From a virus, in the IMG/VR virus record IMGVR_UViG_3300009161_006369, positions 1 through 26,500 of that record: a stretch of 26,500 nt of DNA. The stretch is one strand, 5' to 3'. The notes beneath the pieces are model-generated. The model searched no databases and was not told where the DNA came from. It worked only from the letters and a program-made list of their open reading frames with translations. Below are positions 11,041-21,600 of the stretch, piece by piece. The position numbers were made by a program, and so were the translations under genes. Every line of letters starts with the position of its first letter. The stretch's first letter is position 1.

Positions 11041-14000
11041 TTATTTTTGTTTTATTGAATATCTTAATGTTTTTCTATTTGCTGTGATTTCATTTTGTTC
11101 TTCTGGTTGTCTTGGTTGCGGTTCAGGTGTTGTAATAGGTTGTTTAAGCATTTCAAGAACATATGGATCAACATTAGGAACAATATTCACATAACCCCTG
11201 TATGCAGAAATTTTTCTTTGTATTAATTGATTTATTTCAGGTAGCATATTATTAAGTTGATTTTTAATTTTTTGTAAATAACGATCAGACAATAAATTAT
11301 TTAAAACAATATCTTTGAAATTTTCTTTTCTTCGGTAGGATTCTTTCAGATTAATTTCAAGATAACTAAAACTCAATATATCTTCAAGCATTTCCAGCAA
11401 AACTTTTTTATCATAAATTATCTCATTATCACTTGCCTCTGACAGATTTTCGATTTGTGATCGATTTAATGTAATAGATTCTTTAAATATAACCTTTATC
11501 TGTTGGATTGATTGTATATTTTTGAGTTTGTTTAATCCATAAAAATTTTGTTGATCCACTATCAAATTGATTATTGGAGCAAATGTTAAATTGTCTGCAA
11601 TATATAATATTTGATATAAAATTGAAATATATAATGTGTTTAGTTCTTGAGGAATTTTGTCTCCTGAACCAGATTTTGTAATCATTTTTTGAACATTATA
11701 ATCATTGATATCTAAATTACCAAAATTATTCGAAACACAAGCATGAGCAAGTGAACCTAATCTATAATTCGTTTCAGAATTAGATGGATACAAATTTATA
11801 TTATTTAATATTTTTGTTATCAATAGCTTTATTTTTTCACCATATTGCACTGAATCTTGATTTTGATTATAATTTTCAACATAATATCTAATAGAGTTTA
11901 TATAATCTGAAGTTGGTAAAAGAATTTCATCATCATCTAAGGGCATAAGATAATAATCAATAAAACCAGTTTCTATAGAATTAATTAAATTATTTTCGTC
12001 CCAAGATCTATTAAACATATTATCATTGACAAATTTTATATCATCATTTGATAGTTGATTCTTTTGAATATATTTTTTCAATAAAAAGCTGAAAAAATCA
12101 TAAGCAGATGAATTGTATTTTAAATCTTCTAAGTTGATTTTTTTGCCTAAGAAATCACTTATTGACGTAGTTTCTGTAATTAAGTTAGATAAATAATTTT
12201 TATCTTCATCATTCAAAGAATAAATTAAATCACTTGTTTCAAACTTAGACATTTTTTCTTCAAAATTTATGAATCCAAATATCTTTTGAGCATTGTAAAG
12301 TTTTGTGGGATAATTAAAGCTTTCAATTTTGGCTAAATCTCTTTTTAATTGTTGGATGTCACTCTCTTGATTCGAATCTTTCAAGTGATTCCCATCTCTC
12401 AGCCATTTGTTAAGCATTATTTGGAATTGTGTTTTATTTAAATTGACATCAAAATCTATTAAATCAGGTCTTTCCATCACTAAACATAAAACATAAAAAT
12501 CTTCGGGGAATGTAGGTTTGCCTAATTGATCATATAATTTCAGGAGATTATCTTTATTTATTACATCTTGTAATTCATTGATATATTTTTTGACCAATGA
12601 ATTACAAATATTATTTTTGATATTTTGATTATTAATTATTATTTTAATTTCATCATCATTGTAAGGTTTATTAAGATTGTTTTTAGTTGTATCAAACACT
12701 GATAAAATGGGATATTTATCAAATGATTCAGGTTTAGCAAATAAAACACTTCTTCCTCCAAGTGTGTCGTAAGTGTAAGTGTTTGGATCATTATTTTCAA
12801 ATATATTTAATGGAATAAATTTTTCAGCATCAGAAAATCGAGATGAAGTATTATTGCTTCCACACAACACTACATCAAAATATTTAGAGAAAATTTCATT
12901 ACAAGCTTTTTCATATATATCTTTAAAGTCTTGATGATTGAATGAAGAGTATTTAGATTCAATGCTGTCTAAAGATATTGTACTTTGGTTAATCCAAATA
13001 TAAGATTGAGCCACCAAATTATCTTTTTTATCTGTTATGATGAAAATACCTGAATCTGAACCAAATGTATTTAAAAAAGCTTTATTTCCAGCTCCTTTAA
13101 TTTTTTGGCAACATCCAGTAATAGCTCCAACGAAAGCAAACCTTGAATCATTTTTAGGCAGTACTCTTGCAATATAAGAATCATTTTCCACTCTTAATTT
13201 GCTTAGATTTACATACCATTCACTTTCTTCAGGTCTTTCATCCATAAGTTTTTGTACTTCAAGGAATGATTTTATATCATCTTCTTGATATTTGAGCATT
13301 GCCTGGAATAATCTTTCATTGGTAATATTTTCATATCCAATGTCTTCAGCAGCAACATCATTAGTGATAGTTTTACGCAATTTTTCAAGTGGCATATTAG
13401 ACATTTCTGAGACAAGTTTAAATTCTTCGCCTTGTATCCTGATCGGTCTATTCCAATTTGATATTACACTAGATAAATTTTTTCTCAGCTTGGTTGTAGC
13501 ATCTCTTATAAAATCGCTTTTTCTATAAAATTCATAACTTACTTTTACAATATCATCGGATGTCATAATTTCATTAGTGTATTTTTTATAATCTTCTTCA
13601 GATAAATTTAAATCTTTTCTTAGCTTGTTTTCTATTTCTCTTCTTAGATTGATATTAAAATAGTTTTTGATAATGAATTCAGTGATTTTGGGATCATATT
13701 CTATTTTGGATAAATTAATTGTGTTATCTACAATATGTGGAATATCTACTATAGAATTACCACTAGATTCTGTTTGGCATTTTTGAACAAATGGGATTGA
13801 ATGTTTGCCCAAGATATAATTGAGATGTAATGCTGAATCAAAATGTTCTTTGTCAAAAGAAAAATTTTCGCCTTCAGAATACATTAGATTTAAATAATCT
13901 TTTCTGTCTAGCAATAATGGTGGGAGATTGTCTATATTAAATAATTCAAGATATAAATCTAAAAGTAATGCTGGAGTTCTGAAACCCATTCTTCTATCAC

Positions 14001-14550
14001 CAGCAAAACCATATTTCTGATTTCTTGATTCTAAAAATTGCAATAATACATTTACCTTAGAATCAGGATTTCTTTCAATATCACTGGGAACATTTATAGC
14101 TGTTAAATTTCTATGTCCAGACTTTGCTTGATAAATTATTTCATTTTGATTTTGTACTGTTACCAAAGCTATGTCTGAGTTGATACCTTTTTCAGACAGT
14201 TTAATTAATAAATTACAAAATCTTAAGAAATTACTTTTTCTATCTTCTCTGCTAGGATCTCCAAAGTTAATATCATATGGAAATTCTAATGATTGGAAGA
14301 AAGCATAGATTTGTCCTTTGTTTGGTTCATCTTCAATAAATTCAGATAATTTAATTCTGTTAGATTCTCTGACAACATTTTTATTTTTATCAATTTTTTC
14401 TTGAAGTTCAGTGTTAGCTACTCTGTATATTTTGTGAGCTAACGAAAAATATTTGGAAGAAAGTTTATATAAATGTTGATTGTCAGCTATTTGCGATTTC
14501 TTGATAAATCCAAATGCGAGTTTTTTATAATTTACTAATCTTACTTTCAT
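11041..14550 (-). CDS. Giant protein of unknown function with central CCQ / SYxW / DSIE domain
   Basis: An 1169-residue protein with no signal peptide or membrane segment. Its one recognisable block is a central domain at about 455-570: RVLPKNDSRFAFVGAITGCC then Q482 (C480, C481), QSYIW (516-519 SYIW), LDSIES (528-531 DSIE) and CGSNN further on. The same block lies near the C-terminus of the three plus-strand giants. The other ~1050 residues are Asn/Lys/Leu-rich, mostly helical, not clearly alignable to them, and end in a Pro/Gln/Glu-rich tail (about 1140-1155). No ribosome site is evident before the ATG; a TATAAT box at 14594-14589 could drive it. Opposite orientation and distinct architecture suggest an old relative rather than a recent copy. 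Strand order of the domain resembles acetyltransferase folds only weakly; no function assigned. Confidence 0.85.
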   Translation of the reverse strand: MKVRLVNYKKLAFGFIKKSQIADNQHLYKLSSKYFSLAHKIYRVANTELQEKIDKNKNVVRESNRIKLSEFIEDEPNKGQIYAFFQSLEFPYDINFGDPSREDRKSNFLRFCNLLIKLSEKGINSDIALVTVQNQNEIIYQAKSGHRNLTAINVPSDIERNPDSKVNVLLQFLESRNQKYGFAGDRRMGFRTPALLLDLYLELFNIDNLPPLLLDRKDYLNLMYSEGENFSFDKEHFDSALHLNYILGKHSIPFVQKCQTESSGNSIVDIPHIVDNTINLSKIEYDPKITEFIIKNYFNINLRREIENKLRKDLNLSEEDYKKYTNEIMTSDDIVKVSYEFYRKSDFIRDATTKLRKNLSSVISNWNRPIRIQGEEFKLVSEMSNMPLEKLRKTITNDVAAEDIGYENITNERLFQAMLKYQEDDIKSFLEVQKLMDERPEESEWYVNLSKLRVENDSYIARVLPKNDSRFAFVGAITGCCQKIKGAGNKAFLNTFGSDSGIFIITDKKDNLVAQSYIWINQSTISLDSIESKYSSFNHQDFKDIYEKACNEIFSKYFDVVLCGSNNTSSRFSDAEKFIPLNIFENNDPNTYTYDTLGGRSVLFAKPESFDKYPILSVFDTTKNNLNKPYNDDEIKIIINNQNIKNNICNSLVKKYINELQDVINKDNLLKLYDQLGKPTFPEDFYVLCLVMERPDLIDFDVNLNKTQFQIMLNKWLRDGNHLKDSNQESDIQQLKRDLAKIESFNYPTKLYNAQKIFGFINFEEKMSKFETSDLIYSLNDEDKNYLSNLITETTSISDFLGKKINLEDLKYNSSAYDFFSFLLKKYIQKNQLSNDDIKFVNDNMFNRSWDENNLINSIETGFIDYYLMPLDDDEILLPTSDYINSIRYYVENYNQNQDSVQYGEKIKLLITKILNNINLYPSNSETNYRLGSLAHACVSNNFGNLDINDYNVQKMITKSGSGDKIPQELNTLYISILYQILYIADNLTFAPIINLIVDQQNFYGLNKLKNIQSIQQIKVIFKESITLNRSQIENLSEASDNEIIYDKKVLLEMLEDILSFSYLEINLKESYRRKENFKDIVLNNLLSDRYLQKIKNQLNNMLPEINQLIQRKISAYRGYVNIVPNVDPYVLEMLKQPITTPEPQPRQPEEQNEITANRKTLRYSIKQK

Positions 14551-14579
14551 ATTAAAAAATTTCTGTGTTAAATGTATTT

Positions 14580-14610
14580 ACCCCTAGCATTATAAAGTTT
14601 TGTAGGGGAT
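14580..14610. other. Hairpin in the divergent gap between giant genes
   Basis: CCCCTA (14581-14586) pairs with TAGGGG (14603-14608) around a 16-nt loop that holds a minus-strand TATAAT (14594-14589). It resembles the terminators used elsewhere but lies upstream of both divergent genes, so it is more likely a regulatory structure or operator than a terminator. Confidence 0.4.
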
Positions 14611-14613
14611 TAT

Positions 14614-14643
14614 TTGTTATCTATGGGATTTAACATTTATAAT
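14614..14643 (+). promoter_or_regulatory. Candidate promoter TTGTTA-18-TATAAT for the giant-gene series
   Basis: TTGTTA (14614-14619), an 18-base spacer and a perfect TATAAT (14638-14643) precede the ATG at 14661 by 17 bases, with AGG in between as a ribosome site. Probably drives all three plus-strand giant genes, which are separated by only 33-34 bases. Confidence 0.5.
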
Positions 14644-14660
14644 CTTTATTAGGTATAAGA

Positions 14661-17600
14661 ATGAAAAGATATTCAGCAACATCAAAAAAAGCTCAACAAT
14701 GGATTAGAGAAGCAAGTAAAGACAATCTTTTTTTATGCTCAATTTATGATGAATTAGGGCATTTCAAGCAATCAGAGAGTATTTATGAATCTACAATCAA
14801 AATAGCACGATTTATAAGGGTTTCTGAAGATATTTTAGAAACGCCTGAAAACGAAGATGAAGAGGATGTTGATGTTCTTGTAATTGATGATGTTAACACA
14901 GGCAGATATGATTATGGCGATGTAAGTAGAATATCTGACCATGGTAATGTTGATATTGCGGATGAAACAAGTGCTAGTAAACAGCATATTAATGAATTTA
15001 TTCGTGCTTTATCAATGGGTGGTTCTAATGTCAGAAAGAGCTTGGAGCATTTAAGTCTTGCTGTTAGTAGATGGAGTAATCCTAATTTATTTAAAAGTTC
15101 TATCTTGTTGGCATTAAGTTATTATTATAAGAATCCTTTAATTGCTTCTGATGTATCTGTTTTTGTAGGTAATCAAAAATTATTAGCAGATGATATTGTT
15201 AATGGTGATATTGATCAAGACACTGTGGCATTGTTAGCTGAATTTCACAATAAAGGTGTTGAGAAGAGAAATAATTTTAATAGTGTGTATCAGCAAGTAA
15301 ATGAATTGCTTAAAACACACAGACCAGAATTGGCAAACAATGATCATATTATTAAGTTTATCTTATCAAGTTATAATGATCTTGGTTCCGAACTAACTCC
15401 CTATCAAATTAAGAATGTCATAAAAGATACAAACCTATTAGATGCTAATGCAGTGGATAGAGCTTTAATGTATGTAGAAGCAGCTAAATCCAAAAATCTT
15501 CCAAAATCTTCAAGTTTTAGTTATTCTTTGCTTAGAAGTATGATATTCTTTTTCTCAAAATATCCACAAGAAACTGTATTTAAAAGGGTGATAGCTTTAT
15601 TAGACACTGACAGAAGTTTATACGAATATACTCTTGGATTTTCTGGTTACAATTACTTAGAGACATTATTATTTGGCAGAGAAAATGCTATAAGTCAAGT
15701 AGAAATGAAATTATATCCTGAAATAGTGGATGGTTTTTTACAATCCCCTCTTCCACCTTACAATAGTGGATTAGGTCATTATGATCAACGAAGAATAGCA
15801 ATCCAATATATAAATCCTTTATTAATAGCCAAAGCTCCAATGAATAAATATGGAACAGATAACCAAGCTTTAGGCTTTGAATATTTTGCTGACAAAATGG
15901 AAGCATTTAATTATATGTCAGAAACTTATCCTGATGTTAAAAATTATCTTTGGTTAGCTGCTGGACATCAAATGATTCAAATGGATGGAGTAAATGGTAA
16001 AAAAGCATTTGAAAAGATGAGTCAGATTTGGCGAAGCAATCACAATATAATTTTAAGTCATTTTACGCCATCTTTAATGCCTGTTTACATCAAATATTTT
16101 TCTAATTACAAAAAAGATTTCACATTAAGTTCAGTTTTCGCTCCATTTAATACATGTTATTTGTACATTGGTGAAAAGATATACGATTATTCGCTAGCAG
16201 AAGTAAAACGTATATCTGAACAATTTGATTTATCCACTGGATTGCCTGATGATAATAAACTTACAATAGAACAATATGAAGTGGTCAAGCAACATTCAGG
16301 AAAATATCTTGATGGTAGACTAACTGGTTTATCAAATTTTAAATATGAGCAAAATATTATAGATATTTATTTTAGTTTTCCATTTGCTTATCAAATTCCA
16401 ATTGAAACTCTTGATAATTTTTATGAATTTGTCAAACATAATTATTCTGAAACGTTTAATATGGGAAGTTGTGTTAAAAACTTATTTATTTTAGGAAGAT
16501 TCGACACAGATTTATTTAAAGATGTTGCTGATTTATATATAGAAAGTATAAATGATCAAAACAAAGATTATTTATTAAGATTAATAACAGAGAAGAATAA
16601 ATCTGAAGTTCCATTTATTGGAAATTATGATTCATTAAAAGGTTTAGGTGATGTTGGTGGAAAATATCCAGATTTAACAAGTACTGAATTATATGCATGT
16701 CTGGGCAAACCTGAAGATGCATATAAAATAAGAGAAGCAATAGCAAAAAGTAAAAATTATTCTCAAATCATACCTCATAGTGAAGAATATAATAAGTTGT
16801 TTATTTTATTTGCTCAAAACTATAACATTCGTGGCAGAGATCCATCTATGTTAATAAGTTTAGTGGATTCTGTAATTCATGTAAATACTCCAAACAGAAC
16901 ATTTCAACAGTTCCATTATTTATCAGCTGCTATTGGTACATTTGATTTTAGCAATGTAAGTAGAAGAGCTTCTGATGCTTTGACCACTGTTAATTTTAGA
17001 AGTGAAACTAATGATATGTTCATTGGTGATATGTTCATAAGAGAATCTGGTATGAAAGCTGAACCCATCATCAATATTGGTGGTTTTGATGTTCTTTTTG
17101 AAATGACAGAACAAGAAATAAAAGAATGGTTGGAAAGCTTAAGGTTTAGAAATCCAGATAAATTTTTAAATGTATGGGTGGCTTATCGCCCTTATATAAA
17201 TAAATTCAATACATTAGCATTAAAATTAGATCGTAATATATTATATAACAAAATTTTATTTGATTTCTATAAAAAATTTTTTGATGGGATAAGATCTTTA
17301 AAACCCGATATATTTGATGATTTAGGTCCCGGATCAAGTTTTGAGAAAATTGTTACAGGTGATGTTTTTAGAAATTCAATTTATGAACATAAACAATATA
17401 TAAGAGCCAATTTAAGTGGTGGGTCAGAATGTGATGAAGAGCTTTCGAGGGTTTACAAACTTAATGTAAGATTACCTAAAAAAGTAATGTTACCTAAACA
17501 AGATTTAAGAACAATGATGACATCTTTTGGTGACAAAGAATCATTATCTAACATTGGTAAAATAGTTCAAATATTTGGAAATATAACATCTCAAATATTA

Positions 17601-18638
17601 GATGCTTATTCTTTTGATTTGTGTAGGAAAAATGGATATCCCACCAAAGGATTCGATTCTATTCCTGATCTACAATTGAAAGGCAACATAATCCACGATT
17701 TTGCTAATTTATTACCTACAAATTTAAATCAAAAATTTAATGGTTACGCTCAATATTTCTTAACTAATTTCCCTGATGATAAAAAGGGTGATTTGAGATT
17801 GGTGGGTGATGCTTGGAATTCTAGAATTTCTTTGTGGGATGATGATGATAATGTATTAGAAGAAGGCTTGGTATATGAATTTTCTGCTAAATATAATGTT
17901 TCAGATTTATCCCAGATTATTAAACACAACAGTTTTAGACAAGTAATGAAAGATTTGCCTGTTGAAAGTAAAGCATTCGCATATCAATTCTGTGATATTA
18001 GAGGATTACCAACAGAAGCAGACAATCAATCAGGAAGATATAAGAAATTATTTGCTGGTACTCAACAGGTATTTCTTGATGGATTGAAAGTAAAGTTACC
18101 TGATTGGGCATCTTTCACTGGCAAATCTGGAGACTTAACATTAAGATTTTTGAGAAGAGATGAACCACAAGGAATGTTCTTGGGCAGATTGTCAAAATGT
18201 TGTCAAGAACCTGAAAACTGGGCAGCTTCTTGTGCTTATGATGGACATTTGAATCCTAATGCTGCTTTTGCTGTATTTGAAGGACCCGAAGGATTAGTAT
18301 TTCAATCTTACGTTTGGGCAGACGAAGATGGTAATGTTTGTTTTGACAGCATCGAAAGTCCTATGTATGATTTCAGATCCAAATATAAAAATGATGGTCA
18401 ACAGCTTATGGAGGATTTTGCTGATTCATTGCCATCTGGAAAAATATGTACAGTGGGAAACAATTCATTTAGTTTCAATTCAGCAAACAAAAAACTATCC
18501 AATCCAACAGAGACAAATAAAATTCTATATGTAGCTCAATTATTATATGATTTTTGCCCAGCTAACTCTAGTTCTTTGTATACAGCAGATTCACAATCTC
18601 AATATAGTGTTGGTGTAGGTAAAAAAGAATCCAGCTGA
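14661..18638 (+). CDS. Giant paralogue A (1325 aa), C-terminal CCQ domain
   Basis: A 1325-residue protein, first of three consecutive paralogues. A helical N-terminus (about residues 27-52: IYDELGHFKQSESIYESTIK) is shared by all three, as are an FIRALSMGGSNVRKSL block and a YYYKNPL block in the first 180 residues. The long helical middle is less conserved. At the C-terminus are LPDWASF, then LRFLRRDEPQGMFLG, CCQ (1180-1182), an AASCAYDG ... NAAF segment, SYVW (1216-1219) and DSIE (1229-1232), then a helix and a GNNSF segment. No signal peptide or membrane span. Length and clustering would suit virion or injected proteins, and the conserved C-terminal polar and cysteine residues suggest an enzymatic or ligand-binding domain; both are inference. 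AGG ribosome site before the ATG. Confidence 0.9.
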   Translation: MKRYSATSKKAQQWIREASKDNLFLCSIYDELGHFKQSESIYESTIKIARFIRVSEDILETPENEDEEDVDVLVIDDVNTGRYDYGDVSRISDHGNVDIADETSASKQHINEFIRALSMGGSNVRKSLEHLSLAVSRWSNPNLFKSSILLALSYYYKNPLIASDVSVFVGNQKLLADDIVNGDIDQDTVALLAEFHNKGVEKRNNFNSVYQQVNELLKTHRPELANNDHIIKFILSSYNDLGSELTPYQIKNVIKDTNLLDANAVDRALMYVEAAKSKNLPKSSSFSYSLLRSMIFFFSKYPQETVFKRVIALLDTDRSLYEYTLGFSGYNYLETLLFGRENAISQVEMKLYPEIVDGFLQSPLPPYNSGLGHYDQRRIAIQYINPLLIAKAPMNKYGTDNQALGFEYFADKMEAFNYMSETYPDVKNYLWLAAGHQMIQMDGVNGKKAFEKMSQIWRSNHNIILSHFTPSLMPVYIKYFSNYKKDFTLSSVFAPFNTCYLYIGEKIYDYSLAEVKRISEQFDLSTGLPDDNKLTIEQYEVVKQHSGKYLDGRLTGLSNFKYEQNIIDIYFSFPFAYQIPIETLDNFYEFVKHNYSETFNMGSCVKNLFILGRFDTDLFKDVADLYIESINDQNKDYLLRLITEKNKSEVPFIGNYDSLKGLGDVGGKYPDLTSTELYACLGKPEDAYKIREAIAKSKNYSQIIPHSEEYNKLFILFAQNYNIRGRDPSMLISLVDSVIHVNTPNRTFQQFHYLSAAIGTFDFSNVSRRASDALTTVNFRSETNDMFIGDMFIRESGMKAEPIINIGGFDVLFEMTEQEIKEWLESLRFRNPDKFLNVWVAYRPYINKFNTLALKLDRNILYNKILFDFYKKFFDGIRSLKPDIFDDLGPGSSFEKIVTGDVFRNSIYEHKQYIRANLSGGSECDEELSRVYKLNVRLPKKVMLPKQDLRTMMTSFGDKESLSNIGKIVQIFGNITSQILDAYSFDLCRKNGYPTKGFDSIPDLQLKGNIIHDFANLLPTNLNQKFNGYAQYFLTNFPDDKKGDLRLVGDAWNSRISLWDDDDNVLEEGLVYEFSAKYNVSDLSQIIKHNSFRQVMKDLPVESKAFAYQFCDIRGLPTEADNQSGRYKKLFAGTQQVFLDGLKVKLPDWASFTGKSGDLTLRFLRRDEPQGMFLGRLSKCCQEPENWAASCAYDGHLNPNAAFAVFEGPEGLVFQSYVWADEDGNVCFDSIESPMYDFRSKYKNDGQQLMEDFADSLPSGKICTVGNNSFSFNSANKKLSNPTETNKILYVAQLLYDFCPANSSSLYTADSQSQYSVGVGKKESS

Positions 18639-18672
18639 CAAAATTAATGTAGAAAATAATCAGGAATCTAAT

Positions 18673-21600
18673 ATGCTCAAGTTTTCATCTATTCAAAAAA
18701 TCTCATCAAAAAAATGGCTGACAAGAGAATCAAAAAAATATATTAAAGTGGCTTCTTTTTATGACAGATTGAATAACTTCGATGAGTCTGATTCTGTCTA
18801 TGCTAATGCTATTTCAATGTTAAGATTAGCACAAGAACAAGAAGATGATAAAGAGCCTGATGTAGAATATCAAACTGAAGATATTGATCCTAATCCTTTA
18901 AATTCTGAATCTCCTGTTAATTTGGATTTTAAGGATAGATTTGGGTTACCTGGATATAGTGAAGATGAAGTGTTTAGCGGTTATGGTATGGGTTTGGATC
19001 CCACTTCTAAATACAATACACAATACAACACCAGACAACATGATGTCTTTGGGTTTTATTTGCCTATGATTTCTGGAAAAAAAGATTTAATTAATTCTTT
19101 CATTCAATCATTGTCTGTTGGTGGCAATAATATATTAGTTTCATTAAAATCTTTAGCTGAAAATTACAAAGATATATATAAAGACTCTAGTAGCAGTAAT
19201 AATATTAAAAATGCTTTAGGTACTGCCCTTGCTTATTATTACAAAAATCCATTATTTGTAAGATATGAATTGATTCTTGGTTCTTCATACTATATATTTG
19301 AAAACAATTTAAGAGATGGCGCTTCTGGTGTTGATGCCACTACCGTAAAGTTCATAAAAGATATCAATGATCAAAAACAACAAAGATCTGAAGCTTACAA
19401 TGATTATTTAAATACAATCAAAGAATTAATGACTCAATACAATATTCCACAAGATGTTGATGTAGTTAATTATTTTTATCGTGTTTATTTTGGTAATAGA
19501 TATAATATTGATCTCTTGAAACAAACAATGAGCACGTTTAAATATGATGAATTTAGATTTGCTGCGAGTATCACTTTAGGATCACAAAACGAATTTTTCA
19601 AAAATTTAAATGTAGTTGACATTATGGGAATTGATTATGTAAAGAAATTTATGGAAATACGTGGATTAAGTCATCTCACTGAATTTTATTTCAAATCTTT
19701 GGTAAAATTTAAAAGTGCCGGATTTGATTTCAACAAAAAATCATTATTAAATCAAAAATTAATTTTACCTTATATTGAAAAAATTTCAGATTTGCTAATA
19801 GATTTTGATGTCGAAGATTCAAAATCATTAACCAAATATGACGTATTATGCATAAAAGAATCATTTACACCAGAAGAATTTGCTCAAAAAGTGAAAGATG
19901 GTGTGATTGTTCTTGGTGGAAGAAACGGAGGCACTAGTTTACCATATGTGTCCGCTCTTCAAATCAAATCAAAAATCAGTGCAGAAGATTTGGAATATTT
20001 AGAGGCAAATAATAAAACTTTTAATCTAGAAAGAGAAGTGGTAGTTTTAAAACTTCTTGCTGAAAGAGGTAAAGAAATTGTTCCTTTTTTAGTGAAGAAT
20101 TGGCCTAGATTCAAATTTATTGACTCTGATAAAGAAGCACCATTATTTAATTTAAATGTGTATTTCGATTATGTTGTCAAATATGAAGATCAAATGAATG
20201 AGCTTTATGGCTGTCGTCACTTAAATAAAATGTATTCCATCATAGGTAATGACATTTTGAAATATAGACCAGCTGAAATTATCTTAATGACAGAGTATAG
20301 AAATGAATCTGGTGATTTTTTCGGTGGTCATTTTCCTATCACTCCTGAAATAATTGATAAATATGCTGAAAAAGCTGATATGGATTTTTTATCAAAAAAG
20401 CCAGAATATGGATATGAAATCACAATCAGCAAAGAGCAAACTGAACAAGTTAATCAATTTATAGAAGATCAATTTGGGAAAGCTTATGTAGATAATAGGA
20501 AAGTAAATTATATATTATTTTGTCTTGGAAAAATAGATTTCAATTTACTGGCTAATATTGGAAGTTTTTTATACAAAACACGACAAGGTATTCCGTATTT
20601 ATTCAAAGATAGATTAAAGTCTATTTCAGATAAAGGATTCTTTATTGGTGATATTAATAGATGTGGTGGTTTAGTAAATTCATCTGGCGACATTCATAAA
20701 GATTCTGTAGCTTCTGTTTCTAAATATTCCACAATAGAAGAATTTGATCAAGAATATGAAAAAGTTAGATATAGTATAGAAAGAACCTCATTATATCAAA
20801 ACATTAAACCAGGTACACCAGAATATGAAAAAATATTCTTGACTTTAATGTTAAATTTCAGAAGTAGAAATCGCAATCCTAATTTGATGATTAGATTGTT
20901 TGATGATATTTTGGATTCTACAATTTATAATACAAGAGATGCTGAAACTTGTAAAGCAGCACAACTTTTGGCTGGAAATGATTTGACATCTTTCACTCCT
21001 AGAATGGTGGCTAAATATAGTGCTATAAGCTCAGTAGTAGGATCAGTGATTGAAAATAAATTCCTGAAAGAATATCAAGATTTTGTTAATTTATTAAATT
21101 ACAATTCATTATATGAGCTTGAGCCTGAAAAAATTCAAGAATATATTAATGATGGTAAAATTACAGAAGAAGAAATCAACAATCTTTTTCCTAAATATTT
21201 TTCTTTAGATAGTATCTTGACCAAAAATTTGGATGAATATAACAACATAAAGAGAAAATTTATTAAATATTATATTGATAATTATTTTGATAAATCATTA
21301 TTATCTGATGTTGATGAAGGACTTAATTTGGAGTCTGTATATAAATCAATTATTGAAAAAGATTTAAGCAAAGAAGAGTTTGAATCCATATTGCGAAAAT
21401 TATTTAACAGCCAAGAATATCATATACCATTAAAATATCCATCTTACATACTTTCTGGAACTACAATGTATTTAAATGATTATGAAAATAAAGTTTTAGA
21501 AAATGTACGCAACGCTTCTGTTATAATACAGATCTTTAGCAAATTGGCAGAACCTATGTTAGATATGTATTCAAAAAAACAATATGGTATGCCTTATGCT

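Noticed and set aside
18328-18534. 68-aa frame within giant paralogue A
   Set aside because: Lies in the shifted frame under the conserved CCQ domain; not a separate gene.
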